From positions 1-5,632 of the forward strand of contig JAEURE010000198.1 in assembly GCA_016789485.1 (NCBI GenBank): a stretch of DNA of 5,632 nt, written 5' to 3'. Shown piece after piece: positions 1 to 5,395 of the stretch. The notes beneath the pieces were generated by a model, which ran no database searches, had not been told where the DNA came from, and saw only the letters and a list, made by a program, of their open reading frames with translations. The stretch is from Anaerolineales bacterium. Its GTDB lineage: Bacteria > Chloroflexota > Anaerolineae > Anaerolineales > Villigracilaceae. The stretch's first letter is position 1, and each line of letters begins with the position of its first letter. The position numbers and the translations under genes are program-made.

Positions 1-182
1 ATACTGTCTCGTTGGAAATGAATGATGATGGAAGGGGTTTTGAGCCGGAAGCTGCTCACCAAAGTGGTGGATTCGGGTTGCAGGGAATCCAGGAGAGAGT
101 GCAACAGTTAGGAGGCACTTTGAACATTGAAAGCGCCACACTTAGGGGAACACGTTTGAGCGTAAGGATTCCCCTCGAATGA
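1..182 (+). CDS. Sensor histidine kinase, NarL/NreB type, C-terminal fragment (5' end outside window)
   Basis: Only the last 59 codons are present; the first complete codon is at position 3 and the TGA is at 180-182. The fragment is the end of a GHKL ATPase (HATPase_c) domain. An NDDGRGF segment matches the G1 box (D-x-G-x-G) and GGFGLQGIQERV matches the G2 box plus following helix. The last part, GGTLNIES...GTRLSVRIPLE, is the usual closing beta strands. The 'GLQGIQERVQQLGG' wording is typical of the HisKA_3 kinases that pair with NarL/LuxR-type regulators. The next gene is exactly such a regulator, 45 nt downstream with no terminator between, so the two are probably co-transcribed and act as kinase and partner. 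The sensor and dimerization domains are outside the window, so the input signal cannot be told. Confidence 0.9.
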   Translation, partial: TVSLEMNDDGRGFEPEAAHQSGGFGLQGIQERVQQLGGTLNIESATLRGTRLSVRIPLE

Positions 183-213
183 ATAGTAAACGATTACGCT
201 GGATGAATGAGCC

Positions 214-219
214 AGGAGG
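214..219 (+). promoter_or_regulatory. Ribosome binding site AGGAGG that decides the start of the response regulator
   Basis: A perfect AGGAGG lies 8 nt before the ATG at 228. The in-frame ATG at 207 lies upstream of this site and has no comparable Shine-Dalgarno sequence, so 228 is the better start. Confidence 0.8.
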
Positions 220-227
220 CGACGACT

Positions 228-905
228 ATGAGCAAGACACCTATTACGTTATTGGTTGTAGATGATCAGACGATCGTGCGGAAGGGCATACGTGCACTTT
301 TGGAACAAGTAGACGACATCCATGTGATCGGTGAAGCTGCTGATGGCGAAGAAGCCGTAGCCCAGGTAAAGTTGCTCAACCCGGACGTGATCTTAATGGA
401 TTTAATGATGCCCAAGATGGATGGCATTACCGCTATTCGAGAAATTCAAGCGGGTAAAACTCCCAAACGGATTATTGCTCTGACCAGCTTCGTTACCGAA
501 GATAAGGTTTTTCCGGCAATCAAAGCCGGCGCAATGGGTTATTTACTAAAGGACTCAGAACCCGAAGACCTCATTACTGCAATCCGAAAGGTCAATCGCG
601 GCGAGCCCTCTTTACATCCTACTGTGGCAAAAATGGTTTTGGAAGAATTAAGCCAGCCGGTTAAGCAGCCGCTGACACCCGATCCCCTGACAGGACGCGA
701 AGTTGACATCGTGCGCCTGGTTGCGCAGGGACTTAGTAACCGTCAAATTGCTGACGAACTGGTTATTGGTGAGGCCACAGTTCGCACGCATGTGGGCAAT
801 GTTCTCAACAAGCTTCACCTGGCCAACCGTGTCCAGGCGACTCTCTATGCCTTGCGAGAGGGACTGACATCTCTGGACGAAATGGATAATCTTGGCAAAG
901 AATAA
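228..905 (+). CDS. Two-component response regulator, NarL/LuxR family (REC + HTH)
   Basis: This 225-aa protein is a DNA-binding transcription regulator expected to be phosphorylated by the kinase encoded just upstream. The receiver domain spans about residues 5-122: acidic pair D12-D13, phospho-acceptor D58 in DVILMDLMMPKMDG, switch T86 in ALTSF, and conserved K108 in YLLKD. A linker leads to a LuxR/GerE-type helix-turn-helix at about 152-215, with LTGREVDIVRLVAQGLSNRQIA and then EATVRTHVGNVLNKL. Length and layout are normal for NarL/NreC/DegU-type regulators and all key residues are intact. The ATG at 228 is preferred over an in-frame ATG at 207 because AGGAGG (214-219) sits between them at ideal distance from 228. 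The gene is followed by a strong terminator, so the kinase-regulator unit ends here. Targets are unknown; the downstream operon is a reasonable guess only. Confidence 0.95.
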   Translation: MSKTPITLLVVDDQTIVRKGIRALLEQVDDIHVIGEAADGEEAVAQVKLLNPDVILMDLMMPKMDGITAIREIQAGKTPKRIIALTSFVTEDKVFPAIKAGAMGYLLKDSEPEDLITAIRKVNRGEPSLHPTVAKMVLEELSQPVKQPLTPDPLTGREVDIVRLVAQGLSNRQIADELVIGEATVRTHVGNVLNKLHLANRVQATLYALREGLTSLDEMDNLGKE

Positions 906-933
906 CCTTGGTCATCCCAGATCCTGTCAAGTT

Positions 934-962
934 ATAGGCCACCAGCAGGTGGCCTATTTTTA
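934..962 (+). terminator. Rho-independent terminator of the kinase-regulator unit
   Basis: ATAGGCCACC (934-943) and GGTGGCCTAT (948-957) form a perfect 10-bp stem with a 4-nt AGCA loop, followed by a run of T through 961. It lies 29 nt after the regulator stop codon. The stem is perfect, but the T tract suits + strand transcription only. It separates the two-component pair from the CBS-led operon. Confidence 0.92.
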
Positions 963-979
963 TTGCTTCTAAACGGCCA

Positions 980-1029
980 CATCAGGAATCCCCAAAAGTA
1001 TGGACACGAAAATCCACACCCTGCTGATG
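980..1029. repeat. Nested imperfect inverted repeat in the intergenic region
   Basis: An outer pair CATCAG (980-985) / CTGATG (1024-1029) encloses an inner pair GTaTGGA (998-1004) / TCCAcAC (1013-1019), which has one mismatch. No T tract follows, so it is not a terminator. Its right arm touches the possible -35 element at 1027-1032, so it could be a regulator-binding dyad. It could also be chance, since the arms are short and the outer spacer long. Confidence 0.25.
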
Positions 1030-1055
1030 ACATATGAAAATAGCTGGGGTATTCT
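1027..1055 (+). promoter_or_regulatory. Possible sigma70-type promoter for the CBS-led operon
   Basis: ATGACA (1027-1032, five of six matches to TTGACA) is followed after 17 nt by TATTCT (1050-1055, four of six matches to TATAAT). An alternative -10 is TCTAAT (1053-1058), but at a 20-nt spacing. Transcription would start near 1062, giving a leader of about 36 nt. Supporting context is the strong terminator just upstream, which means the next gene needs its own promoter. This rests on consensus matching by eye only. Confidence 0.35.
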
Positions 1056-1097
1056 AATAGCAAGTGACAAATTACCTGCAAGAGATACAGGTGCTAT

Positions 1098-1835
1098 ATG
1101 CAAGTCCATGAATGTATGACGGTCAACCCAATTACGATTTCTCCGAAGACAACCTATGCACAGGCATCTCGGCTGCTGCGCCTGAAGAAACTGCATGCAT
1201 TGCTAGTAGTAGATAAAGAAGGAGAATTGGTGGGGATAATAACGGAAAAGAATTTACTCGATATTTTGGCCGTGCTCGGGGTGCACACAATCAGCGATTT
1301 CTTGAGCGCTATAACGGTAGAGGAGGCGATGACCACGCGGGTGATCACAGTGCAGGAGGACTATCCTCTGGAAGAAGCAGCCCGCATCCTGATAGATCAT
1401 AAGATTGGGAGCCTGCCGGTGATGCGCGGAGACCAGTTAGTAGGCGTTATCACTGAGTCAGATATCTTTCTGGCGATGACGGACGCATTAGGCGGGCGTT
1501 CAGAAGGCCTGCGTATTACGATCCATCTGCCAGAAGACAAAGGAGAACTTGGCGCGATCACAGATGGAATTATCAAATTAGGCGGTAGGCTCATGAGCCT
1601 CGCCACGTATTGGGGGGACAATCTCTTGAAACGAGTAATAAGGGTGAAAGTGCAAGGGGTAGATCGGGAAGAATTGCTTATGATGCTGGAATCGACCATC
1701 GGAGTTCAGGTGATTGATTGTTGTGAGAGCAGTGTCGAATCTCAACCCGGTGCAGTTTCTCCTGCGACGAATACGGAAGTGTTTCCGATTCAGAGCCTGG
1801 ATGCAAAAATACCCTGGCTCTTGGACTCAAAATGA
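1098..1835 (+). CDS. CBS-CBS-ACT domain protein (AcuB-like architecture)
   Basis: This 245-aa soluble protein has a CBS pair (CBS1 about residues 1-58, CBS2 about 73-128), an ACT-like domain (about 137-207) and a 38-residue tail of no recognised family. CBS1 opens with the typical MTVNPITISPKTTYAQA; CBS2 with AMTTRVITVQEDYPLEEA and ends in LVGVITESDIFLA. CBS pairs generally bind adenine nucleotides (AMP, ATP, SAM and others). CBS2 keeps the usual ribose-contacting Asp (T119-E-S-D122), while CBS1 has Asn at that place (T49-E-K-N52), so the two sites may differ. The ACT-like part (LRITIHLPEDKGELGAITDGI, then GVQVIDC) suggests a second small ligand or dimerization. The same order is known from AcuB-type proteins, but function cannot be assigned from this. 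The CBS motif begins at the first Met, supporting this start; a modest AGGTG lies 4 nt upstream. The stop overlaps the next gene's start. Confidence 0.9.
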   Translation: MQVHECMTVNPITISPKTTYAQASRLLRLKKLHALLVVDKEGELVGIITEKNLLDILAVLGVHTISDFLSAITVEEAMTTRVITVQEDYPLEEAARILIDHKIGSLPVMRGDQLVGVITESDIFLAMTDALGGRSEGLRITIHLPEDKGELGAITDGIIKLGGRLMSLATYWGDNLLKRVIRVKVQGVDREELLMMLESTIGVQVIDCCESSVESQPGAVSPATNTEVFPIQSLDAKIPWLLDSK

Positions 1836-2236
1836 CACACCAGAGCCTTGATTCACGCCAGACGAAAAGTATTCTCATTTGTGATGATGAACCTCGAGCG
1901 CGGCAAGCACTCAAGGCGTTATTGATCACCCGGGAGGTTACCTGTCAGGATGAATCCTCATCAATGATACATGTAGCCGGGGAAGCCCGAGATGGTTATG
2001 AAGCCGTGCAGCTGGTGAAAACGATACTGCCAGAGGTGGTAGTGATCGACGCTTGCATGCCTGGAATGGACGGCCTGGAAGCAACCCGTTTCATCAAGAA
2101 GAATTGGCCCCAGGTAAAGGTTATCGTGCTAACCATGTATCCTGATCAACAGGTTGGCGCACTCGCTGCTGGAGCCGATGCCTTTTTACTGAAGGGCTGC
2201 CTGGCTGAAACCTTAATTGAAACCATTCTGGGTTAG
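1832..2236 (+). CDS. Stand-alone receiver-domain protein (single-domain response regulator)
   Basis: This 134-aa protein consists only of a REC domain. The acidic pair is D18-D19 (ILICDDEPRA), the phospho-acceptor D73 (VVVIDACMPGMDG), the switch T101 (VIVLTMYPD) and the conserved K121 (AFLLKG), so it should accept phosphate. It stops right after the last helix (LIETILG) with no HTH or other output domain, and nothing in the next 60 nt resembles a lost one. The sequence style is that of NarL-type receivers, with a slightly long, polar stretch (about 33-45) between the first helix and second strand. The ATG overlaps the CBS gene's TGA by 4 nt (ATGA) and has only a weak TTGGA ahead of it, so translation probably depends on ribosomes finishing the CBS gene. 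It may relay phosphate or act by binding a partner, with the CBS-ACT protein the obvious candidate (inference). Confidence 0.9.
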   Translation: MTHQSLDSRQTKSILICDDEPRARQALKALLITREVTCQDESSSMIHVAGEARDGYEAVQLVKTILPEVVVIDACMPGMDGLEATRFIKKNWPQVKVIVLTMYPDQQVGALAAGADAFLLKGCLAETLIETILG

Positions 2237-2238
2237 TT

Positions 2239-2266
2239 CATGGTCATCATCCAACATAGGACCATG
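2239..2266. repeat. 7-bp perfect inverted repeat between the receiver gene and the small gene
   Basis: CATGGTC (2239-2245) and GACCATG (2260-2266) form perfect arms around a 14-nt spacer, 2 nt after the receiver stop. An A-rich tract (2272-2277) follows rather than a T tract, so it is not a + strand terminator. It could be an operator or an mRNA hairpin at a processing site in the one sizeable gap of the operon. The arm centres are 21 nt apart, about two helical turns. Confidence 0.35.
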
Positions 2267-2285
2267 TTCATAAAAAAACTTGTAT

Positions 2286-2291
2286 GAGGTG
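2286..2291 (+). promoter_or_regulatory. Ribosome binding site GAGGTG that decides the start of the small gene
   Basis: GAGGTG lies 6 nt before the ATG at 2298 and 9 nt before a second, adjacent ATG at 2301. A longer reading from a TTG at 2280 would place this site inside the coding region, so it is rejected. Confidence 0.65.
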
Positions 2292-2297
2292 ACAGAA

Positions 2298-2519
2298 ATG
2301 ATGAACTCAATGATCGCTAACAGAGAAGAAATCTCTACAGGCGACCGAGTCTGGGTAATCGATCCAATGTTTGTCCAGAGCAACGGAACGATCTCGGCGG
2401 AAGTGATTGAGATTCGCCGGATCCTTGGTAAGCAGACCTATCTGATTGAAACAGAAATGGGTGAACGGAAGCTTGTGGGCGCGAATCAGATTAGCCAGTT
2501 TGAACCTTACACGAAATAA
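2298..2519 (+). CDS. Small protein of unknown function, possible SH3-like beta barrel
   Basis: A 73-aa protein that I do not recognise as a named family. It has no signal peptide, membrane segment or cysteine. After a Met-rich start (MMNSMIANREEI) comes a strand-rich pattern: STGDRVWVID, then SAEVIEIRRI, QTYLIETEMG and ERKLVGANQI. A 'GDRVWV...TYLIET..G' layout is seen in small SH3-like or KOW-like barrels that bind nucleic acid or protein; this is a fold guess from pattern only. The ATG at 2298 is supported by GAGGTG 6 nt upstream; ATG 2301 is also possible and would remove one residue. The gene ends 11 nt before the flavoprotein start, and its stop codon overlaps that gene's Shine-Dalgarno sequence, so the two are very likely co-translated. 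An adaptor role for its neighbours is plausible but unproven. Confidence 0.75.
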   Translation: MMNSMIANREEISTGDRVWVIDPMFVQSNGTISAEVIEIRRILGKQTYLIETEMGERKLVGANQISQFEPYTK

Positions 2520-2524
2520 GGAGA
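2517..2524 (+). promoter_or_regulatory. Ribosome binding site of the flavoprotein, overlapping the preceding stop codon
   Basis: TAAGGAGA contains both the TAA of the small gene (2517-2519) and a strong GGAG, 7 nt before the ATG at 2531. The arrangement supports tight coupling of the two genes. Confidence 0.75.
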
Positions 2525-2530
2525 TATCTT

Positions 2531-3754
2531 ATGAAGCATTATCAATACTTGATTATAGGCGGTGGCCTGACGGGTGATGCAGCAGCCCGCGGCATTCTCG
2601 AATTGGATGTGGCTGCTTCGATTGGCATGATCAGCAAAGAGAGCGATCCGCCCTACGCGCGCCCCAGTCTCTCAAAAGGGTTGTGGAAAGGCCGCCCCGT
2701 TGGAAAGATCTGGCGCAACACGAGGGATTTGGGAGTCGAATTGTATCTGGAGCGTACAGTTACAGATCTTGATCCAACGAGAAAATATCTGCGTGACAAC
2801 GCTGGTGGTGAATACACCTACGATAAATTACTTTTAGCTACAGGCGGTTCGCCCATCCGCCTGCCTTTTGGCGATGACAATATCATTTATTACCGCGACT
2901 TCCAGGATTATCACCGTTTACGCGCAGCGACGGAACGTGGCGAACATTTTCTGGTCATAGGTGGTGGCTTCATCGGTTCAGAGATCGCCGCAGCATTGAC
3001 GATGATCGGCAAGAAAGTCGTTATGATTTTTCCCGAAAAATCCATTGGCGCAAATATCTATCCCTCTGATCTATCCCAATTCTTGAATGACTTCTATCGT
3101 GAGAAGGGGGTGGAGGTCGTCGCCGGTGATGCCGTTACCAGCCTTGAAAAGACCGGGGATCGCTCCATAGTCCGTACGCGAGCTGGTCGCTCGTTCGAAG
3201 TGGATGGCGTGGTAGCCGGAATTGGGATCCGTCCAAACCTAGAACTCGCACAGCAGGCTGGACTGCAAGTGGATAATGGAATTGTCGTCAACGAGCACTT
3301 GCTGACATCCGCCCCCGATATTTTTGCGGCAGGCGATGTGGCAAAATTCTACCATTCGGCGCTGGGAAAGGGCGTGCGCGTGGAGCATGAAGACAACGCG
3401 CTCAGGATGGGAAAACTGGCAGGACGCAATATGGCGGGTGCGGATGAGCCCTACACCCACGTGCCAATGTTCTACTCCGACCTGTTCGAACTGGGTTATG
3501 AGGCAGTGGGAGAATTGAGCAGCAAGCTGGAAACTGTGGCCGATTGGGAGGAACCCTTCAAAAAGGGTGTGGTCTATTACTTGAGTGAAGGTCGTGTGCG
3601 CGGCGTTCTGTTATGGAACGTCTGGGACGCGGTGCCCGAAGCGCGCGCCCTACTCAAGGCGGTAGGCCCCTTCAGGGCTGCAGATCTTATCGGCAGATTG
3701 TCCAGCGAGAATCAGCAGAGCACCTCGATGGTTCTTATGGGAGCGAACAAATGA
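2531..3754 (+). CDS. FAD-dependent pyridine nucleotide oxidoreductase, apoptosis-inducing-factor (AIF)-like
   Basis: A 407-aa soluble flavoprotein expected to move electrons from NAD(P)H through FAD to an unknown acceptor. The FAD Rossmann motif GGGLTG is at 10-15, ATGG at 103-106, the NAD(P)-binding GGGFIGSE at 144-151, and the second FAD motif IFAAGDV at 264-270 (D269). Several segments recall human AIF from memory: PPYARPSLSKGLW (40-52), MIFPEKSIG (165-173), RVEHEDNA (283-290), AGADEPYTHVPMFYSDL (302-318), GYEAVG (322-327) and KGVVYYL...GVLLWNVWD (345-366). Rubredoxin- or ferredoxin-reductase relatives share the fold but generally not this whole set. F167 occupies the place where NADH-specific relatives usually carry an acidic residue, as in AIF. 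No redox-active CxxxxC is present, so it is not a disulfide reductase. It lacks AIF's targeting peptide and its long insertion near the C-terminus. Its stop overlaps the transaldolase start by 4 nt. The electron acceptor cannot be told. Confidence 0.9.
   Translation: MKHYQYLIIGGGLTGDAAARGILELDVAASIGMISKESDPPYARPSLSKGLWKGRPVGKIWRNTRDLGVELYLERTVTDLDPTRKYLRDNAGGEYTYDKLLLATGGSPIRLPFGDDNIIYYRDFQDYHRLRAATERGEHFLVIGGGFIGSEIAAALTMIGKKVVMIFPEKSIGANIYPSDLSQFLNDFYREKGVEVVAGDAVTSLEKTGDRSIVRTRAGRSFEVDGVVAGIGIRPNLELAQQAGLQVDNGIVVNEHLLTSAPDIFAAGDVAKFYHSALGKGVRVEHEDNALRMGKLAGRNMAGADEPYTHVPMFYSDLFELGYEAVGELSSKLETVADWEEPFKKGVVYYLSEGRVRGVLLWNVWDAVPEARALLKAVGPFRAADLIGRLSSENQQSTSMVLMGANK
3739..3743 (+). promoter_or_regulatory. 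Ribosome binding site GGGAG that decides the transaldolase start
   Basis: GGGAG lies 7 nt before the ATG at 3751, inside the end of the flavoprotein gene. The reading frame is open further upstream to 3613, but that stretch is the flavoprotein gene in another frame. Confidence 0.7.
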
Positions 3755-4890
3755 AAAGCAACTCGTTATTGGATTTGGAATCGTTTGGACAAAGTATCTG
3801 GATGGATTTTATCAGCCGAGACACGATCTCGTCCGGCCAGCTCCAGTGGTGGATTGAGGAGGACGGCATCAGTGGTGTGACTTCGAATCCATCGATATTC
3901 GAAAAAGCCATCACAGAAAGTGACGATTATGATGAATCCATCCGGGGTCTCATACTGAAAGGTATGACCAGCGAGGAGACCTTCCGGTCGCTCGCCGTGA
4001 ACGATATCCAAAATGTGGCTGACCTTTTGCTCCCAACATACCATCGAACGGATGGCCGGGATGGCTTTGTCAGCCTGGAAGTATCACCAACGTTAGCACA
4101 CGATACAACCGGCACAATCGAAGAAGCCCGCGATCTGTGGGCGCTGGTAAACCGCCCGAACGCGATGATCAAAGTACCGGCAACCTCAGAAGGTATTCCG
4201 GCTATCCGCGAGCTCACTGGAGAGGGGATCAACGTCAATATCACCCTGCTGTTTGGATTGCTTCGTTATCGAGAAGTAGCAGATGCCTATCTCGGCGGTC
4301 TGGAAGTGTTAGCCGCTAAGGGAATGCCTCTCAAACAGGTAGCCTCTGTTGCCAGTTTTTTCCTCAGCCGTATCGATACTCTTATTGATCCGATACTTGA
4401 AAAGAAAATGAAGATGGATAACCCACGAGCTGATATCGCTGAGCGCTTGCAGGGACAAGTGGCGATTACATCTGCCAAAGTAGCTTACGAGATGTATAAA
4501 GAAATATTTAGTAGTGAACGCTTCGCTAGCCTTGCAAAGAAAGGTGCACGCACCCAAAAATTACTGTGGGCCAGCACGAGCACGAAAAATCCGATTTACA
4601 GCGACACGAAGTATATAGAGGAGCTTATCGGGCCCGACACCATCAACACTGTCCCCGTTGAGACATTAAATGCCTACCGCGACCACGGACATCCAGAACA
4701 GACTCTGGATCAGGAAGTACGCGAAGCCTACCAGTTGTTGGTTAGTCTTTCGTCTGTTGGGATAGATCTGGATGCCGTCACCCAGCAACTAGAAGACCAG
4801 GGGGTGGAAAAATTCATCACGGCATTCAACCGACTGATGGCTTCACTCAAAGAAAAAGCGGCTAGTGTTCATGAGCTGTATGGACGTTAG
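3751..4890 (+). CDS. tal: Transaldolase
   Basis: A 379-aa cytoplasmic enzyme that transfers a dihydroxyacetone unit from sedoheptulose 7-phosphate to glyceraldehyde 3-phosphate, giving erythrose 4-phosphate and fructose 6-phosphate (non-oxidative pentose phosphate pathway). Diagnostic parts are SIWMDF with D19, GVTSNPSIFEKAI (42-54), SLEVSP with E110, the Schiff-base lysine K141 in MIKVPAT, VNITLLF (162-168), SFFLSRIDTLID (202-213), and LLWASTSTKNP...TVPVETLNAYRDHG (271-313). D19, E110 and K141 correspond to the catalytic triad known in E. coli TalB. The length suits the longer 'mycobacterial-type' transaldolases rather than the roughly 316-aa E. coli type. No phosphoglucose isomerase domain is fused, unlike some bifunctional relatives. 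The start at 3751 has GGGAG 7 nt upstream and overlaps the flavoprotein stop (ATGA), so the two are translationally coupled. No terminator is visible in the 92 nt after it. Confidence 0.96.
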   Translation: MKSNSLLDLESFGQSIWMDFISRDTISSGQLQWWIEEDGISGVTSNPSIFEKAITESDDYDESIRGLILKGMTSEETFRSLAVNDIQNVADLLLPTYHRTDGRDGFVSLEVSPTLAHDTTGTIEEARDLWALVNRPNAMIKVPATSEGIPAIRELTGEGINVNITLLFGLLRYREVADAYLGGLEVLAAKGMPLKQVASVASFFLSRIDTLIDPILEKKMKMDNPRADIAERLQGQVAITSAKVAYEMYKEIFSSERFASLAKKGARTQKLLWASTSTKNPIYSDTKYIEELIGPDTINTVPVETLNAYRDHGHPEQTLDQEVREAYQLLVSLSSVGIDLDAVTQQLEDQGVEKFITAFNRLMASLKEKAASVHELYGR

Positions 4891-4982
4891 CAACGCAACA
4901 CATCTAAGGCTACGAATCTATGAATATGTTGAGAGCACCAGCAAATTGGTCAGTCGCATTGTATTTATAAGAGGAAAGATTC

Positions 4983-5348
4983 ATGAAATCCATAAATCTA
5001 TTTGAAAATTGGGAGTTCGATGATAAAGGACCTCATGCGGATCCTTTGTATGTCGATAGGAATGGCAGGGCCATCCTATTCACACTGAAGCCTGGACAAA
5101 CGATTCGTGAACATAATGCTCCAAGCTCACCATTTTATGTGGTCATTCTCAGCGGAAGAGGCATTTTTACAGGCGGAGACGGCATCGAGCAAACGGTTGA
5201 TCCAAACACCCTGCTTGTATTTGAACCCAGTGAACCGCACATGGTTCATGCCGTGCAGGAGCTGGTCTTTATTGGTTTCCTGCATGGCGCGCCGGGAGCC
5301 CCAATCACGCCACCTGCTCTTCCCAAAACTGATGAGGTGCTCAGGTAA
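4983..5348 (+). CDS. Small cupin-domain protein with an incomplete metal site
   Basis: A 121-aa single-domain cupin. The first cupin motif is recognisable as LKPGQTIREHNAPSSPFYVVILSGRG (35-60, interrupted by substitutions) and the second as VDPNTLLVFEPSEPHMVHAV (72-91). The usual metal ligands of motif 1 are two His and a Glu; here only H44 is clear, the second His position is Ala/Pro and the Glu position is Pro/Phe. H86 and H89 in motif 2 remain, so metal binding may be altered or lost, making a sensor or binding role as likely as catalysis. GAGGA (4971-4975) sits 7 nt before the ATG. It lies 92 nt after the transaldolase gene with no terminator or convincing promoter between, and 47 nt before the thiol oxidoreductase gene, so it may belong to the same transcript. 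No signal peptide is seen. The substrate is unknown. Confidence 0.85.
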   Translation: MKSINLFENWEFDDKGPHADPLYVDRNGRAILFTLKPGQTIREHNAPSSPFYVVILSGRGIFTGGDGIEQTVDPNTLLVFEPSEPHMVHAVQELVFIGFLHGAPGAPITPPALPKTDEVLR

Positions 5349-5395
5349 AAGTGCTTTGCTATCTGGAACGTGCAGCGAAATGAGAGGTAGATACG

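Noticed and set aside
207..227. Upstream in-frame ATG giving a 7-residue longer response regulator
   Set aside because: The perfect AGGAGG at 214-219 lies inside this extension and is ideally placed for ATG 228; family members also begin close to the receiver's first strand.
1074..1092. Short hairpin ACCTG/CAGGT that could hide the CBS gene's ribosome binding site
   Set aside because: Only 5 bp with a 9-nt loop, too weak to claim as an RNA switch without conservation.
1397..1699. Minus-strand open frame of 100 codons inside the CBS gene
   Set aside because: It is antisense to a clear domain-bearing gene, low in recognisable motifs and without a good ribosome binding site; other minus-strand frames across the window are the same kind of shadow.
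2239..2277. Inverted repeat after the receiver gene as a terminator
   Set aside because: It is followed by A residues, not T, on the + strand, and no minus-strand gene would use it in the other direction.
2280..2297. TTG start for the small protein
   Set aside because: It has no ribosome binding site, and the good GAGGTG at 2286-2291 would then be coding; ATG 2298 fits better.
3613..3750. Upstream extension of the transaldolase frame by 46 codons
   Set aside because: It overlaps the conserved C-terminal part of the flavoprotein gene, encodes an Arg/Gly-rich sequence unlike transaldolase, and the GGGAG-ATG at 3751 is well placed.
3927..4244. Minus-strand open frame of 105 codons inside the transaldolase gene
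   Set aside because: Antisense to catalytic-core transaldolase sequence; Ser/Arg-rich shadow composition and no family resemblance.
4891..4982. Possible promoter or terminator between transaldolase and cupin genes
   Set aside because: TTGAGA (4929-4934) has no suitably spaced -10; the AT-rich TATTTATAA (4962-4970) abuts the ribosome binding site and lacks a -35; no stem with T tract is present.
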